Assembly: GCF_003096675.1 (NCBI RefSeq)
Contig: NZ_QEKW01000018.1
Location: forward strand, 22,110-86,109
From: Actinomycetospora cinnamomea
Lineage (GTDB): Bacteria > Actinomycetota > Actinomycetes > Mycobacteriales > Pseudonocardiaceae
Reading direction: 5' to 3'
DNA length: 64,000 nucleotides
The notes below the pieces were generated by a model, which was not told the origin of the DNA, did no database searches, and saw only the letters and a list, made by a program, of their open reading frames with translations. Positions 45,785 through 53,770 of this stretch are shown here, in pieces. A program made the translations under genes and the position numbers. Each line of letters begins with the position of its first letter. Position 1 is the first letter of the stretch.

Positions 45785-46852
45785 TCAGTCGTCGTCGTCG
45801 GGTCCGGCGCGGCGCACGCAGAGCAGGCGGTCGCCGCGCTCCAGGGCGTCGACCTCGGGGGCGTCCATGGCGTGCACCACGCCGTCACGGACGACGCCCA
45901 GGACGATGTCGCGCAGGTGACGGGGCGACCCCCCGATCTCGGCCTCGGTCACCTGGCGCTCCCCGATGCTCATGCCGGCCTCGGGCGAGATGAGGTCCTC
46001 GACGACGGAGACCACCGCGGGCGTGGTGGTGGCCATGCCGAGCAGCCGGCCCGCCGTCTCGGCGGACACGACGACGGAGTCGGCGCCCGACTGGCGCAGC
46101 AGGTGCACGTTCTCGGCCTCGCGCACCGCGGCCGTGATCATGATCTTCGGGGCCATCTCCCGGGCGGTCAGCGTCACCATCACGGCCGTGTCGTCGCGGT
46201 TCGTGGCCACCACCAGCGCCGTCGCGTGGGGCAGGCCGGCCGTGCGCAGCACCGAGGACTGGGTGGCGTCGCCCCGTACGGTCACCAGTCCGAGCGCGGA
46301 CGCCGCGTCGAGGCGACCGCGGTCGGTGTCGACGACGACGATGTGGTCGACGTCGTGGCCGTCACCGCGCAGCGTCGTCACCGCCGCCTGCCCCTTCGTC
46401 CCGTAGCCCACGACCACCACGTGGTTGCGCACGCGCGACCTCCACCGTCGGATGCGGAACGCCTGCCGGGACCGTTCGGTGAGCAGCTCGACCGTGGTGC
46501 CGACGAGGACGATGAGGAACAGCAGGCGCAGCGGGGTGATCGCGAGGATCGTCCACAGCCGCGCGGACTCGGTCACCGGCACGATGTCGCCGTAGCCCGT
46601 GGTCGAGAGCGACACGGTGGCGTAGTAGAAGGCGTCGATCAGCCCGATGCCGTCGTCGCTGTTGTTGTCGGTGTACCCGTCGCGCTGCAGGTACACGATC
46701 AGCGCGGCAGCGGTCAGCGCGCCCAGCGCCAGGACGAGACGGCGAAGCAGCGCCACCACGGGACCGACGGTCCCCTCGGGCATCTGCACCGACGCGCCCG
46801 GCGCCGCGCCCTCCGGCATGACGTCGCGCGTCACCCGGCTTCGCAGGACCAT
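45785..46852 (-). CDS. Potassium channel with RCK/TrkA-N domain
   Basis: A 355-residue two-helix potassium channel. Helix 1 is at about residues 30-53, the pore selectivity filter TTGYGDIVP near 85-93 and helix 2 near 105-125. The cytosolic RCK part follows: a Rossmann TrkA-N domain starting VVVVGYGTKGQAA, with acidic VVVDTD, then a TrkA-C-like end (MSIGERQVTEAEIGG). It should move potassium with gating by a bound ligand. No operon. Confidence 0.92.
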   Translation of the reverse strand: MVLRSRVTRDVMPEGAAPGASVQMPEGTVGPVVALLRRLVLALGALTAAALIVYLQRDGYTDNNSDDGIGLIDAFYYATVSLSTTGYGDIVPVTESARLWTILAITPLRLLFLIVLVGTTVELLTERSRQAFRIRRWRSRVRNHVVVVGYGTKGQAAVTTLRGDGHDVDHIVVVDTDRGRLDAASALGLVTVRGDATQSSVLRTAGLPHATALVVATNRDDTAVMVTLTAREMAPKIMITAAVREAENVHLLRQSGADSVVVSAETAGRLLGMATTTPAVVSVVEDLISPEAGMSIGERQVTEAEIGGSPRHLRDIVLGVVRDGVVHAMDAPEVDALERGDRLLCVRRAGPDDDD

Positions 46853-46934
46853 CCCCGGCCCTCCCGACCGACCCCGTCACCGACCTGGCGGGACCGACGG
46901 CCGCGCCGGGAGGACACTACCCGGTGCGCCTACG

Positions 46935-46986
46935 GCGCTCGTGAGCAGAGAGAAGTGCCCCAGCACGTCCTCCTGCTCACGAGCGC
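46935..46986. terminator. Long inverted repeat after the aldehyde dehydrogenase gene
   Basis: Perfect 14-base arms GCGCTCGTGAGCAG and complement flank a 24-base loop. An outer GGTGCGC pair extends the stem after a small internal loop. The element starts 11 bases from the dehydrogenase stop at 46997 (minus strand). It may be a terminator or a copy of a dispersed actinobacterial palindromic repeat. Confidence 0.75.
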
Positions 46987-46996
46987 GGTGCGCACC

Positions 46997-48595
46997 TCAG
47001 GTCGCGGGATAGCGGTGGTAGCCGGGGAAGTTGCCGTACAGGTTCTCCCCGGGCGGGCCCTCGGTGACGGCCTGCACCAGGTACTCGCCGCCGACGAACG
47101 CGCCCTTCCACGACTCGCCGCGCCCGCCGAAGGCCTCGTCCTTGTCGCCGCGCGAGCGCAGCTTGTTGATCCCGACCTTGAACGCCTGAACCTGCTCGGC
47201 GAGGCGCTCGGCCTTCTGCTGGTCATCGCAGGCGATGCTGGCCACCAGCGCCCCGTTCGACGCGTTCATCTGCGCGAGGAGCTCGGCCTCGGTGTCGACG
47301 ACCACGACCGAGTCGACGGGGCCGAACGGCTCCTCGTGCATCAGCCGCGACGCGCCCGGCGGGGCCAGCATCGCGACCGGCGCGTGGTAGGCCGAGGTGT
47401 CCTGACCGGGCAGGAAGCGCCCGGTGTCGAGGGTGCCGCGGTAGAGCGGCACGGCGCCGTGGCGCAGCGCCTCGGCGACGCTCTCGTCGAGCTCCTGCGC
47501 CTTCGACGCCGAGATCAGCGGCCCGAAGTCGAGCGCGGGCAGGTCGTCGGTCGAGCTCCCACCCGCATCCACCGCCACCGGGTGCCCGAAGCGCACCCCG
47601 GCGAGGACCGGCAGGTAGACGGCCAGGAACTGGTCGACCAGCTGGCGCTGGACGACGAAGCGCGGGTACGACGTGCACCGCTGCTTGCCGTACTCGAAGC
47701 CCTTCTTGAGGATCTCCGCGAAGGTGTCCCAGTCGGAGAAGTCCCAGATGCCCCAGGCGTTGAGGCCCTCCTGCTCGAGCATGTGGCGCTTGCCGGTGTC
47801 GGCGAGCTGCGCGGCGACCTTGCCGCCGTTGGAGCGCCCGCCGACGAAGGCCAGCGCGCCGATCTCGGGCGAGCGGATCAGCGCGTCCGAGAGCTCGGAG
47901 CCGTCGCCGGAGAGCAGCGTCGCCGGCAGGCCCTCGCGCACCATCAGCGCGTGGGCGACGGTCAGCGTCATCCAGCCGCCCTGCGTGGGCGTCTTGGCGA
48001 CGACGCCGTTGCCGGCGAGCAGCTGCACGAGCTCGGCGTGCACCTGCACGCTCATCGGGTAGTTCCAGCTCGCGATGTTCGAGACCGGGCCCTCGAGCGG
48101 CACGCGCTTGGCCGGGGCGCCCTCGACGTCGCGGGAGAGCATCCCCTCGATCTCGTCGACGTACCAGCGCACGCCCGAGATCGCGCGGTCGACGTCGGAG
48201 CAGGCCATCTTCCACGGCTTGCCGATCTCCCAGGCCAGCAGCAGGGCGAGGTCGTCGCGCGCGCCCTCGATGGCGTCCAGCGCGGCCGACACCCTGCGGC
48301 GGCGCTCGTCGAGCTCGGTGCCGGCCCACGAGCGGTGGGTCCGGTGCGCACGCTGCACGGCGTCGGCGGCGGTGGCCGCGTCGACCTTGAGCATCGTGCC
48401 GAGCGACGACCCGTCGTTCGGGCTCGTCTGCTCCGAGGGCGTGCCCACGGCCCGCCACTCGCCGTCGATCAGGTTGGCGGGACCGTCGTCCGCGAAGGCC
48501 TCCCCCACCAGGCCGCGCACGCGCGCGGTCACCGCGGACCAGGTCAGGTCCTCGGGAACGTGCAGGTCCTGGGTGCCGGTCGTGCTCTCGCTCAT
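46997..48595 (-). CDS. Aldehyde dehydrogenase family protein
   Basis: A 532-residue NAD(P)-dependent aldehyde dehydrogenase. Motifs seen are PVSNIASWNYPMSV (PWNFP-type), VGGRSNGGKVAA (cofactor binding), LEQEGLNAWGI with the general-base Glu position, and GKQRCTSYPRFVV with the catalytic Cys, then EEPFGPVDSVVV. The motif wording differs from classical BetB/PruA members, so the substrate is not assigned. The ATG at 48595 gives a short N-terminal extension with LTWSAVTARV. Single gene with a hairpin after its stop. Confidence 0.9.
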   Translation of the reverse strand: MSESTTGTQDLHVPEDLTWSAVTARVRGLVGEAFADDGPANLIDGEWRAVGTPSEQTSPNDGSSLGTMLKVDAATAADAVQRAHRTHRSWAGTELDERRRRVSAALDAIEGARDDLALLLAWEIGKPWKMACSDVDRAISGVRWYVDEIEGMLSRDVEGAPAKRVPLEGPVSNIASWNYPMSVQVHAELVQLLAGNGVVAKTPTQGGWMTLTVAHALMVREGLPATLLSGDGSELSDALIRSPEIGALAFVGGRSNGGKVAAQLADTGKRHMLEQEGLNAWGIWDFSDWDTFAEILKKGFEYGKQRCTSYPRFVVQRQLVDQFLAVYLPVLAGVRFGHPVAVDAGGSSTDDLPALDFGPLISASKAQELDESVAEALRHGAVPLYRGTLDTGRFLPGQDTSAYHAPVAMLAPPGASRLMHEEPFGPVDSVVVVDTEAELLAQMNASNGALVASIACDDQQKAERLAEQVQAFKVGINKLRSRGDKDEAFGGRGESWKGAFVGGEYLVQAVTEGPPGENLYGNFPGYHRYPAT

Positions 48596-48967
48596 GCGCC
48601 GTCCTCCCGTGCCGGTCGTGGGCGGGCTCCGACCATAGGCAGGTCGGAGGCCGGATCGGAACCGTCGGAGCGGAGGGGACGCCAGGTCGACGCCGGGCCG
48701 CCGCACCGGCTCCCCCGCGACACACCGCGTGTACCGGCCGACACGGAGCGTCGACGGCCGGCGCAGCTCATGACGCATGTCGCCGAGCGGTCCCCCCGCT
48801 CGGGTGAATAGTTGAAAGACGAAGTCAGAGTGTGGGCATCCCCGAGTCACCAATCGTGACAGCGACCCTCGACGACGCGCCCCCGTCACCCGACGGTGGC
48901 ACGACACGTGTGGGTCGGAGCGGGACGGCGTGGACGGCAGGCGCGCCGAGCGCGGAGGAGAGACCCG
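48596..48967. other. Divergent intergenic region
   Basis: No gene is supported between the dehydrogenase start and a small plus-strand gene. A relatively AT-rich tract (AATAGTTGAAAGACGAAGTC near 48805-48830) with a TTGAAA box could be a promoter. The right end has a GGAGGAG ribosome site for the next gene. Confidence 0.45.
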
Positions 48968-49342
48968 ATGGACCACGAGCCCTGGTGCCCCGACGGGGCG
49001 GCGGGATGCACGGAACGCACGGAGGGCGGCGAGGGGACCGGGAGGGCCGAGAGGACCGCCCGCGCCGACGGCGACCCGGCGCTGCTGGCCGTGGGGGCCC
49101 TGGACGCCGGGCCCGGGGCGCCGGCGGCCGGCGGGGTCGACTGGGTGGCGGCGCTGGCCGAGCTCGACGACTGCGACGGCTACGTGGTGCTCGCCGTCGA
49201 CCCGCAGACCGGGGAGGTCGACGCCCACGGGCCCTACCCGGGGATGGGTGCCCTGCGCGCCGCCGAGGACATGCGCGAGACCCTCGACCGCGAGGAGCTC
49301 GAGGACGTCGTGGTCCGCGTCGTGCGCTGGCACGGCGCGTGA
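48968..49342 (+). CDS. Small hypothetical protein
   Basis: A 124-residue acidic protein. The start (MDHEPWCPDGAAGCTE) has two cysteines. The C-terminal 65 residues look folded (WVAALAELDDCDGYVVLAVD; GPYPGMGALRAAEDMRE). No family is recognised. The ATG at 48968 follows a strong GGAGGAG site. Confidence 0.65.
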   Translation: MDHEPWCPDGAAGCTERTEGGEGTGRAERTARADGDPALLAVGALDAGPGAPAAGGVDWVAALAELDDCDGYVVLAVDPQTGEVDAHGPYPGMGALRAAEDMRETLDREELEDVVVRVVRWHGA

Positions 49343-49497
49343 AGTGACGCGGCTCACCACGGCCTGAGGGCAACCTGAGCGCCGGTCACCTCATCGGCGC
49401 AGTGACCGTGGCCGCGTGGGCTCTACCGTGGGCACCAGCGCCGGCCGCGGAGCGGGCGCTCGTACGTCGCCCGGGCACCCGGGTACGGGGGGAAGTC

Positions 49498-49713
49498 ATG
49501 AAGACGCTCGCGCTCGCCCTCGGCGGGCTGGCCGTGTGGGTCGCCGCGCCCACGGTCGCGATGGCCGCGCACGGCACGATCGACCAGCGCACCCGCGCCG
49601 CGTGGCGGGCCCGCGCAGCGCACGCCGGCGTGCCCGCGCCGGCCCCGGTCGTCGCCATCCCCGCGCAGCGCGGCGCCGACGCGGGGACGCGCGCAACGGC
49701 CCGGGTGGTGTAG
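49498..49713 (+). CDS. Small secreted hypothetical protein
   Basis: A 71-residue protein with a signal peptide (MKTLALALGG onward, likely cut after VAMAA near residue 24). A short Ala/Arg/Pro-rich mature part follows, with no cysteines. Family unknown. GGGGGAAGTC precedes the ATG. Confidence 0.55.
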   Translation: MKTLALALGGLAVWVAAPTVAMAAHGTIDQRTRAAWRARAAHAGVPAPAPVVAIPAQRGADAGTRATARVV

Positions 49714-49871
49714 GCGCCCGGGCCAGGTCGGGATCGCACGGGGCTCGCCCCGGGCCGCGGCAGCGGCTCGAACGGCGACCCGCCGAACCCCCCCCGCGCC
49801 CCGATGTCGTCCGGTGGGACCTGACCGTGACGCAGCCGCGACCTCATCGCGCGTCCGGGTAGACCGGGGGC

Positions 49872-50897
49872 ATGCGCACGCTCGAGGTCACCAAGCTGCG
49901 GGACCTGACCGGGCCGGGGCACACGGACGCCTTCGGCATCGGCGGGACCGACCTGGGCGCGGCGACGACGGCGCCCGACGGGCGGATCGTCGCGGTCTTC
50001 GGCGACACCTTCGAGCGTGCGGGGGTCGGCGGGCCGGGCTGGCGCTCGCCCGTGGTCCTCTTCGCCGACCCCGCGTCGGTGCGGACCGGGCTCGTGTGGA
50101 CCGGCGCGGCCGGGCCCAGCCGCGACTACGCGGACCAGGTCGTCGCGTACCGACACGGCGCCCGCATCGGCGGCCGGTGGGGCGGGCTCGTCGGCGGCCG
50201 CACGATCACGACGGTGCTGCCGACCGACGTGATCACCCTCGGCGACACGATGTACCTGCACGTCATGGCCTGCCAGGGCCTGGGGAACGTGCACTGGACC
50301 GAGATCCACCGCTCGACCGACGACGGGGTCACCTGGGAGCCGACCGGCACGTGGTGGCCGGGCGACCGGCAGGCGGGGCTCTTCCAGATGCTCACCTGGG
50401 AGCTCGGGCCCGACGGGTACGTCTACGCGCTGACTACCGGCTTCCGGCGCGACCAGGGCCTGCTGCTGCACCGCGTCCCCGCCGAGCGCCTGCTCGACCC
50501 GTCCGCGTGGGAGGGCTGGGGCCACGCCGACGGCACCTGGGGCTGGGGCCGCCCACCCACGCTCGTGCTGCCCGGGGCGTTCGGGGAGCTGTGCCTGCGG
50601 CGGGTCGGCGGGCAGTGGTGGCTCGCGGCGTTCGACGCCGGGCAGTACCGGGTCGACCTCGTCCCGCTGCCCGACGGCCCGACCACGAACCTGCACACCG
50701 CCGAGCGCCTCACGGTGATCGCCGGCTGCGGCTGGCACGACGAGGACCACGCCTGCGGGCGCGTCGCCCAGCCCTACGGCGGCTACATCCTCCCCCGCTC
50801 CACCCCCGACGAGCTCCACCTGGTCGTCAGCCAGTGGAACACCGGCACGAACTGGCCCTACCGGGCGATGCACTTCCGGGCGCGGGTGCGCGACTGA
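49872..50897 (+). CDS. DUF4185-family protein (endo-D-arabinanase-type, GH183-like)
   Basis: A 341-residue beta-propeller-like protein of the DUF4185 family. From memory, mycobacterial DUF4185 members were shown to be endo-D-arabinanases (GH183) acting on arabinogalactan. Recognised segments are GIGGTDLGAATTAPDGRIV with VFGDTFE, DDGVTWEPTG and a late GGYILPRSTPDEL and VVSQWNTGTNWPYRAM. No signal peptide is seen with the ATG at 49872, which is odd for a wall hydrolase. Cell wall arabinan cleavage is inference from the family. Convergent with the sortase gene. Confidence 0.8.
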   Translation: MRTLEVTKLRDLTGPGHTDAFGIGGTDLGAATTAPDGRIVAVFGDTFERAGVGGPGWRSPVVLFADPASVRTGLVWTGAAGPSRDYADQVVAYRHGARIGGRWGGLVGGRTITTVLPTDVITLGDTMYLHVMACQGLGNVHWTEIHRSTDDGVTWEPTGTWWPGDRQAGLFQMLTWELGPDGYVYALTTGFRRDQGLLLHRVPAERLLDPSAWEGWGHADGTWGWGRPPTLVLPGAFGELCLRRVGGQWWLAAFDAGQYRVDLVPLPDGPTTNLHTAERLTVIAGCGWHDEDHACGRVAQPYGGYILPRSTPDELHLVVSQWNTGTNWPYRAMHFRARVRD

Positions 50898-50918
50898 GCC
50901 GCACCGGGCCCCGACCGC

Positions 50919-51620
50919 TCACGGTCCGGGCGCGGCGACCTCGCGGGCGAAGACCACGGTGTTGTCGCGGTAGGAGCCGGCGCTGCGGTCGAAGCCGCCG
51001 CCGCAGGTGATCAGCCTCAACTCGGCACCGGGGGTCGGGCCGTAGACGCGGTCGGTGGGGAAGGCGTCCTTGGCGAACACCGACACCTCGACGACCTCGT
51101 AGGTCACGGTCACGCCGTCGGCGCGGGTCACGGCCGCGCGGTCACCCGCGCGCAGGCGGCCGAGCTCGTAGAAGACCGACGGTCCGCGGGCGGCGGAGTC
51201 GACGTGCCCGATGATCACCGAGGGGCCCCGGCGGCCGGGGGTGACGGAGTGGCGGTACCAGGCGGCGTGGTCGTAGCCCGGCGAGCCCTCCGCGGGGACC
51301 TCCATCGTGCGGTCGGGGTTCAGGCCCACCCGACCGACGGGCGAGTCGACGCCGATCGCCGGGATGCGCAGCGCCACAGGCGGGGACGACACCGCGAACG
51401 GCCCCGCCGCCTCGGCCGTGCGCCCGGGCGGGGCCGGCGGTGCGCCCGCGGCGGCGGGCGACGGGGCCGGCGGCGCTCCGGTCTGGTGCGACGCGGCCCA
51501 GCCGAGCAGGACGACGCCGAGCGCCGCGAGCAGGACCGCACCGGCCGCCAGCACCCGACCGAGGCGATCGGCCGGGCGCGTGGACGACGCCGGCGGGGCG
51601 TCGTCGTGCGTGGCCGCCAC
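50919..51620 (-). CDS. Class F sortase
   Basis: A 233-residue membrane-anchored transpeptidase. An N-terminal helix (about residues 22-44) and a Pro/Ala linker precede the sortase barrel. The catalytic His is in SVIIGHVDSA, the Cys in LRLITCGGGFD and the Arg in GSYRDNTVV, the class F pattern. The GTG at 51620 follows a strong GGAGGGAGGA site. Its likely substrate is encoded directly upstream, with a hairpin between the two genes. Confidence 0.9.
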   Translation of the reverse strand: MAATHDDAPPASSTRPADRLGRVLAAGAVLLAALGVVLLGWAASHQTGAPPAPSPAAAGAPPAPPGRTAEAAGPFAVSSPPVALRIPAIGVDSPVGRVGLNPDRTMEVPAEGSPGYDHAAWYRHSVTPGRRGPSVIIGHVDSAARGPSVFYELGRLRAGDRAAVTRADGVTVTYEVVEVSVFAKDAFPTDRVYGPTPGAELRLITCGGGFDRSAGSYRDNTVVFAREVAAPGP

Positions 51621-51650
51621 GGCGCGGTCCTCCCTCCTCGCGCGACGGGT

Positions 51651-51695
51651 CGGCGACCCCGCCCCCCGCCCCCGGGCGAGGCCGGGGTCGCCGAC
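51651..51695. terminator. Hairpin between the Gly-rich lipoprotein and sortase genes
   Basis: Perfect 12-base arms TCGGCGACCCCG and complement enclose a 21-base loop. It lies between two minus-strand genes, so it could weaken read-through from the abundant surface protein gene into the sortase gene. Confidence 0.75.
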
Positions 51696-51718
51696 GTCGT
51701 CGGTGTCCGTGGGTGTCC

Positions 51719-52291
51719 TCAGCCCTCGCGACGGCGCCGGTACGCGGTCGCGCCCAGGGCCCCCGCGCCGGCCAGCGCCAGCGCACCCGCGCCGACGAGA
51801 CCCCCGTGCTCGACGCCCGAGGTCGAGCCACCGCCGGTCTCCACGCCGCCGGACGGCGTCTGACTCGTGCCGCCACCCGCGTCCGACCCGGACCCGGAGC
51901 CGTTGCCCGACCCGTTGCCCGACCCGTTGCCCGACCCGCTGCCCGACCCGCTGCCCGAACCGCTGCCCGAACCGTCCTGGCCGCCACCCTCGCTCCCGCC
52001 GGCGCCTCCGGCGCCGCCGGGCTGGCCGGCCTGCCCCTCGGCACCAGGCTGGCCACCGGGCTGTCCCGCCCCCGGCTGGCCGGCACCCGGCTGGCCGGCA
52101 CCCGGCTGGCCGGCACCCGGCTGTCCCGGCTGGCCCTGCCCGGCGGCCGGCGCCGGCTGCCCGGGCGCCGCGCCCTGCGGGGCCTGCGGGGCCTGCGGGG
52201 CCTCGGAGCAGCCCGCGAGGACACCGAGCCCGAGGGCCCCGACGAGGGCCGGTGCCGCGATGAGCCGACGTGCCCTGTTGCTCACGATCAT
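51719..52291 (-). CDS. Gly/Ser-rich surface lipoprotein, candidate sortase substrate
   Basis: A 190-residue surface protein. A lipobox LAGC gives Cys28. The middle is simple repeats: GAGQP units (about 60-80) and SGSGSGNGSG tracts (about 105-135). The C-terminus has a VETGGGSTSG motif followed by a hydrophobic helix and the RRRREG tail, the layout of a sortase sorting signal but without a classical LPXTG. It could therefore be anchored twice, by lipid and by sortase. The DNA repeats at 51896-51980 and 52079-52132 reflect these tracts. Confidence 0.75.
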   Translation of the reverse strand: MIVSNRARRLIAAPALVGALGLGVLAGCSEAPQAPQAPQGAAPGQPAPAAGQGQPGQPGAGQPGAGQPGAGQPGAGQPGGQPGAEGQAGQPGGAGGAGGSEGGGQDGSGSGSGSGSGSGSGNGSGNGSGNGSGSGSDAGGGTSQTPSGGVETGGGSTSGVEHGGLVGAGALALAGAGALGATAYRRRREG

Positions 52292-52480
52292 GCTTTCTCC
52301 CCGATCGTCGTGGTGTGCGCGCCCGGACCGGCGAACCCCGGTCGTGGTGCGCGGGAACCCTGCCCTGCCGCCGCGAGCGGCACACCCGACCGGCCCTCGT
52401 CGCTACGACGAACGGCCCCCCGAGAAGCGGCGAGCGGCCGCGATGATCACTATCGCCCCCTGGCCGCTACCGTCCGCGCG

Positions 52481-53608
52481 GTGCTCGGCATCGTACGGCC
52501 CTGCCGTCACCACCTCTCCCCCTCGTTGCACCGCCGCTGGACGGCGCACCTGTGCGGCACGTGCCTCGCCCTGCGCGACGGCCACGGACAGATCGCGCGC
52601 TCCGCGACCAACGTCGACGCCCTGCTCGTGTCGGTGCTGACCACGGCGCAGGCGCCCGCGGACGTAGATCGCCGGGCCGGACCCTGCCCGGCGCGCGGGA
52701 TGCGCACCGCGACGGTCGTCTCCGGCGACGGCGCGCGGCTCGCGGCGCACGCCGCGCTCCTGCTCGCCGCGGGTCACGTCGCCGACCACGCCGACGACCG
52801 CCAGGGCGCCTTCCGTCACGGCCCGGTCGCCGCGGTGGGCCGGCGGGTCGCCGCGCGCTGGAGCGACCGGGCGCGGGCGAGCGCGCCGCCCGGGTTCGAC
52901 CCGTCGGCGCTGCTCGCGGTGCCCGCCCGCCAGCACGCCGTGGAGCACGGGGCCGGCGTGGTCACGCTCGACGAGGCCACCGCCCCGACCGCCGACGCGG
53001 TGTCGGCCGCGTTCGCCCACACCGCCGTGCTCGCCGGGCGTCCGGGCAACGCGGCGCCGCTCGCTGCGGCGGGGGCGGCGTTCGGGCGCCTGGCCCACCT
53101 GCTCGACGCGCTCGACGACCTCTGCGACGACCGCCGCCACGGCCGCTGGAACCCCGTCGACGCGACCGGCGCGGGCGTCGAGGCCACGCGGGCGCACGCC
53201 CGGCGCCAGGTGGCGGTGCTGGCCGCCGTGCTCCCGCGCGTCGAGCTGCCGGCCCCGGAGGGCCTCGACGCCCGCCTGACCCACCGCCTCCTCGTCCACG
53301 AGACGGACCGGGCGCTCGCCCGCTCCCACGCCCGGACGGAGCAGCCGCCCACCGACCAGCCGCAGCAACCCGGCGACCCGGGCCACGCCCGTCCGCCCCG
53401 GGGGTTCGTCGCCGGCTGCGTGGCGGCGGCGGGGCTCTGCTGCACCGGACAGCTCTGCTGCGCCGACGAGTTCACCGGTCCGTGGAGCGGCCGGCCGCGG
53501 TCCAACCCCTGCGCGAACTGCGGCGACTGCTCGGAGTGCGGGTGCGACTGCTGTGACTGCTGCCCCGACGGCGACGGCTGTTGCGCCTGCGGCGACTGTG
53601 GCAACTAG
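52481..53608 (+). CDS. DUF5685 family protein with cysteine-packed C-terminus
   Basis: A 375-residue protein. The N-terminal core starts LGIVRPCRHHL and has HLCGTCLALRDGHG, the DUF5685 pattern. A central helical segment LLDALDDLCDDRRHGRWNP has spaced acids that recall helical isoprenoid-synthase folds, although this is only a resemblance. The last 65 residues contain 18 cysteines (for example CGDCSECGCDCCDCC), probably a metal-binding tail. Function unknown. GTG start at 52481, divergent from the Gly-rich lipoprotein gene. Confidence 0.82.
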   Translation: MLGIVRPCRHHLSPSLHRRWTAHLCGTCLALRDGHGQIARSATNVDALLVSVLTTAQAPADVDRRAGPCPARGMRTATVVSGDGARLAAHAALLLAAGHVADHADDRQGAFRHGPVAAVGRRVAARWSDRARASAPPGFDPSALLAVPARQHAVEHGAGVVTLDEATAPTADAVSAAFAHTAVLAGRPGNAAPLAAAGAAFGRLAHLLDALDDLCDDRRHGRWNPVDATGAGVEATRAHARRQVAVLAAVLPRVELPAPEGLDARLTHRLLVHETDRALARSHARTEQPPTDQPQQPGDPGHARPPRGFVAGCVAAAGLCCTGQLCCADEFTGPWSGRPRSNPCANCGDCSECGCDCCDCCPDGDGCCACGDCGN

Positions 53609-53770
53609 GGCCGTCCGGCGCGCCGGCGCCCGACGAACGGAGGAATTCGGGCGCCGAAGGGACGACCCGCCGTTGCCGACCCGCTCCCGACCCGTTGGAC
53701 CCGGTCGGGTGATGCTGACGGCGAGGACCCCGGCAGCGGGGCCCGGGCGGAGCGGAGGCACGAGGAGCGC

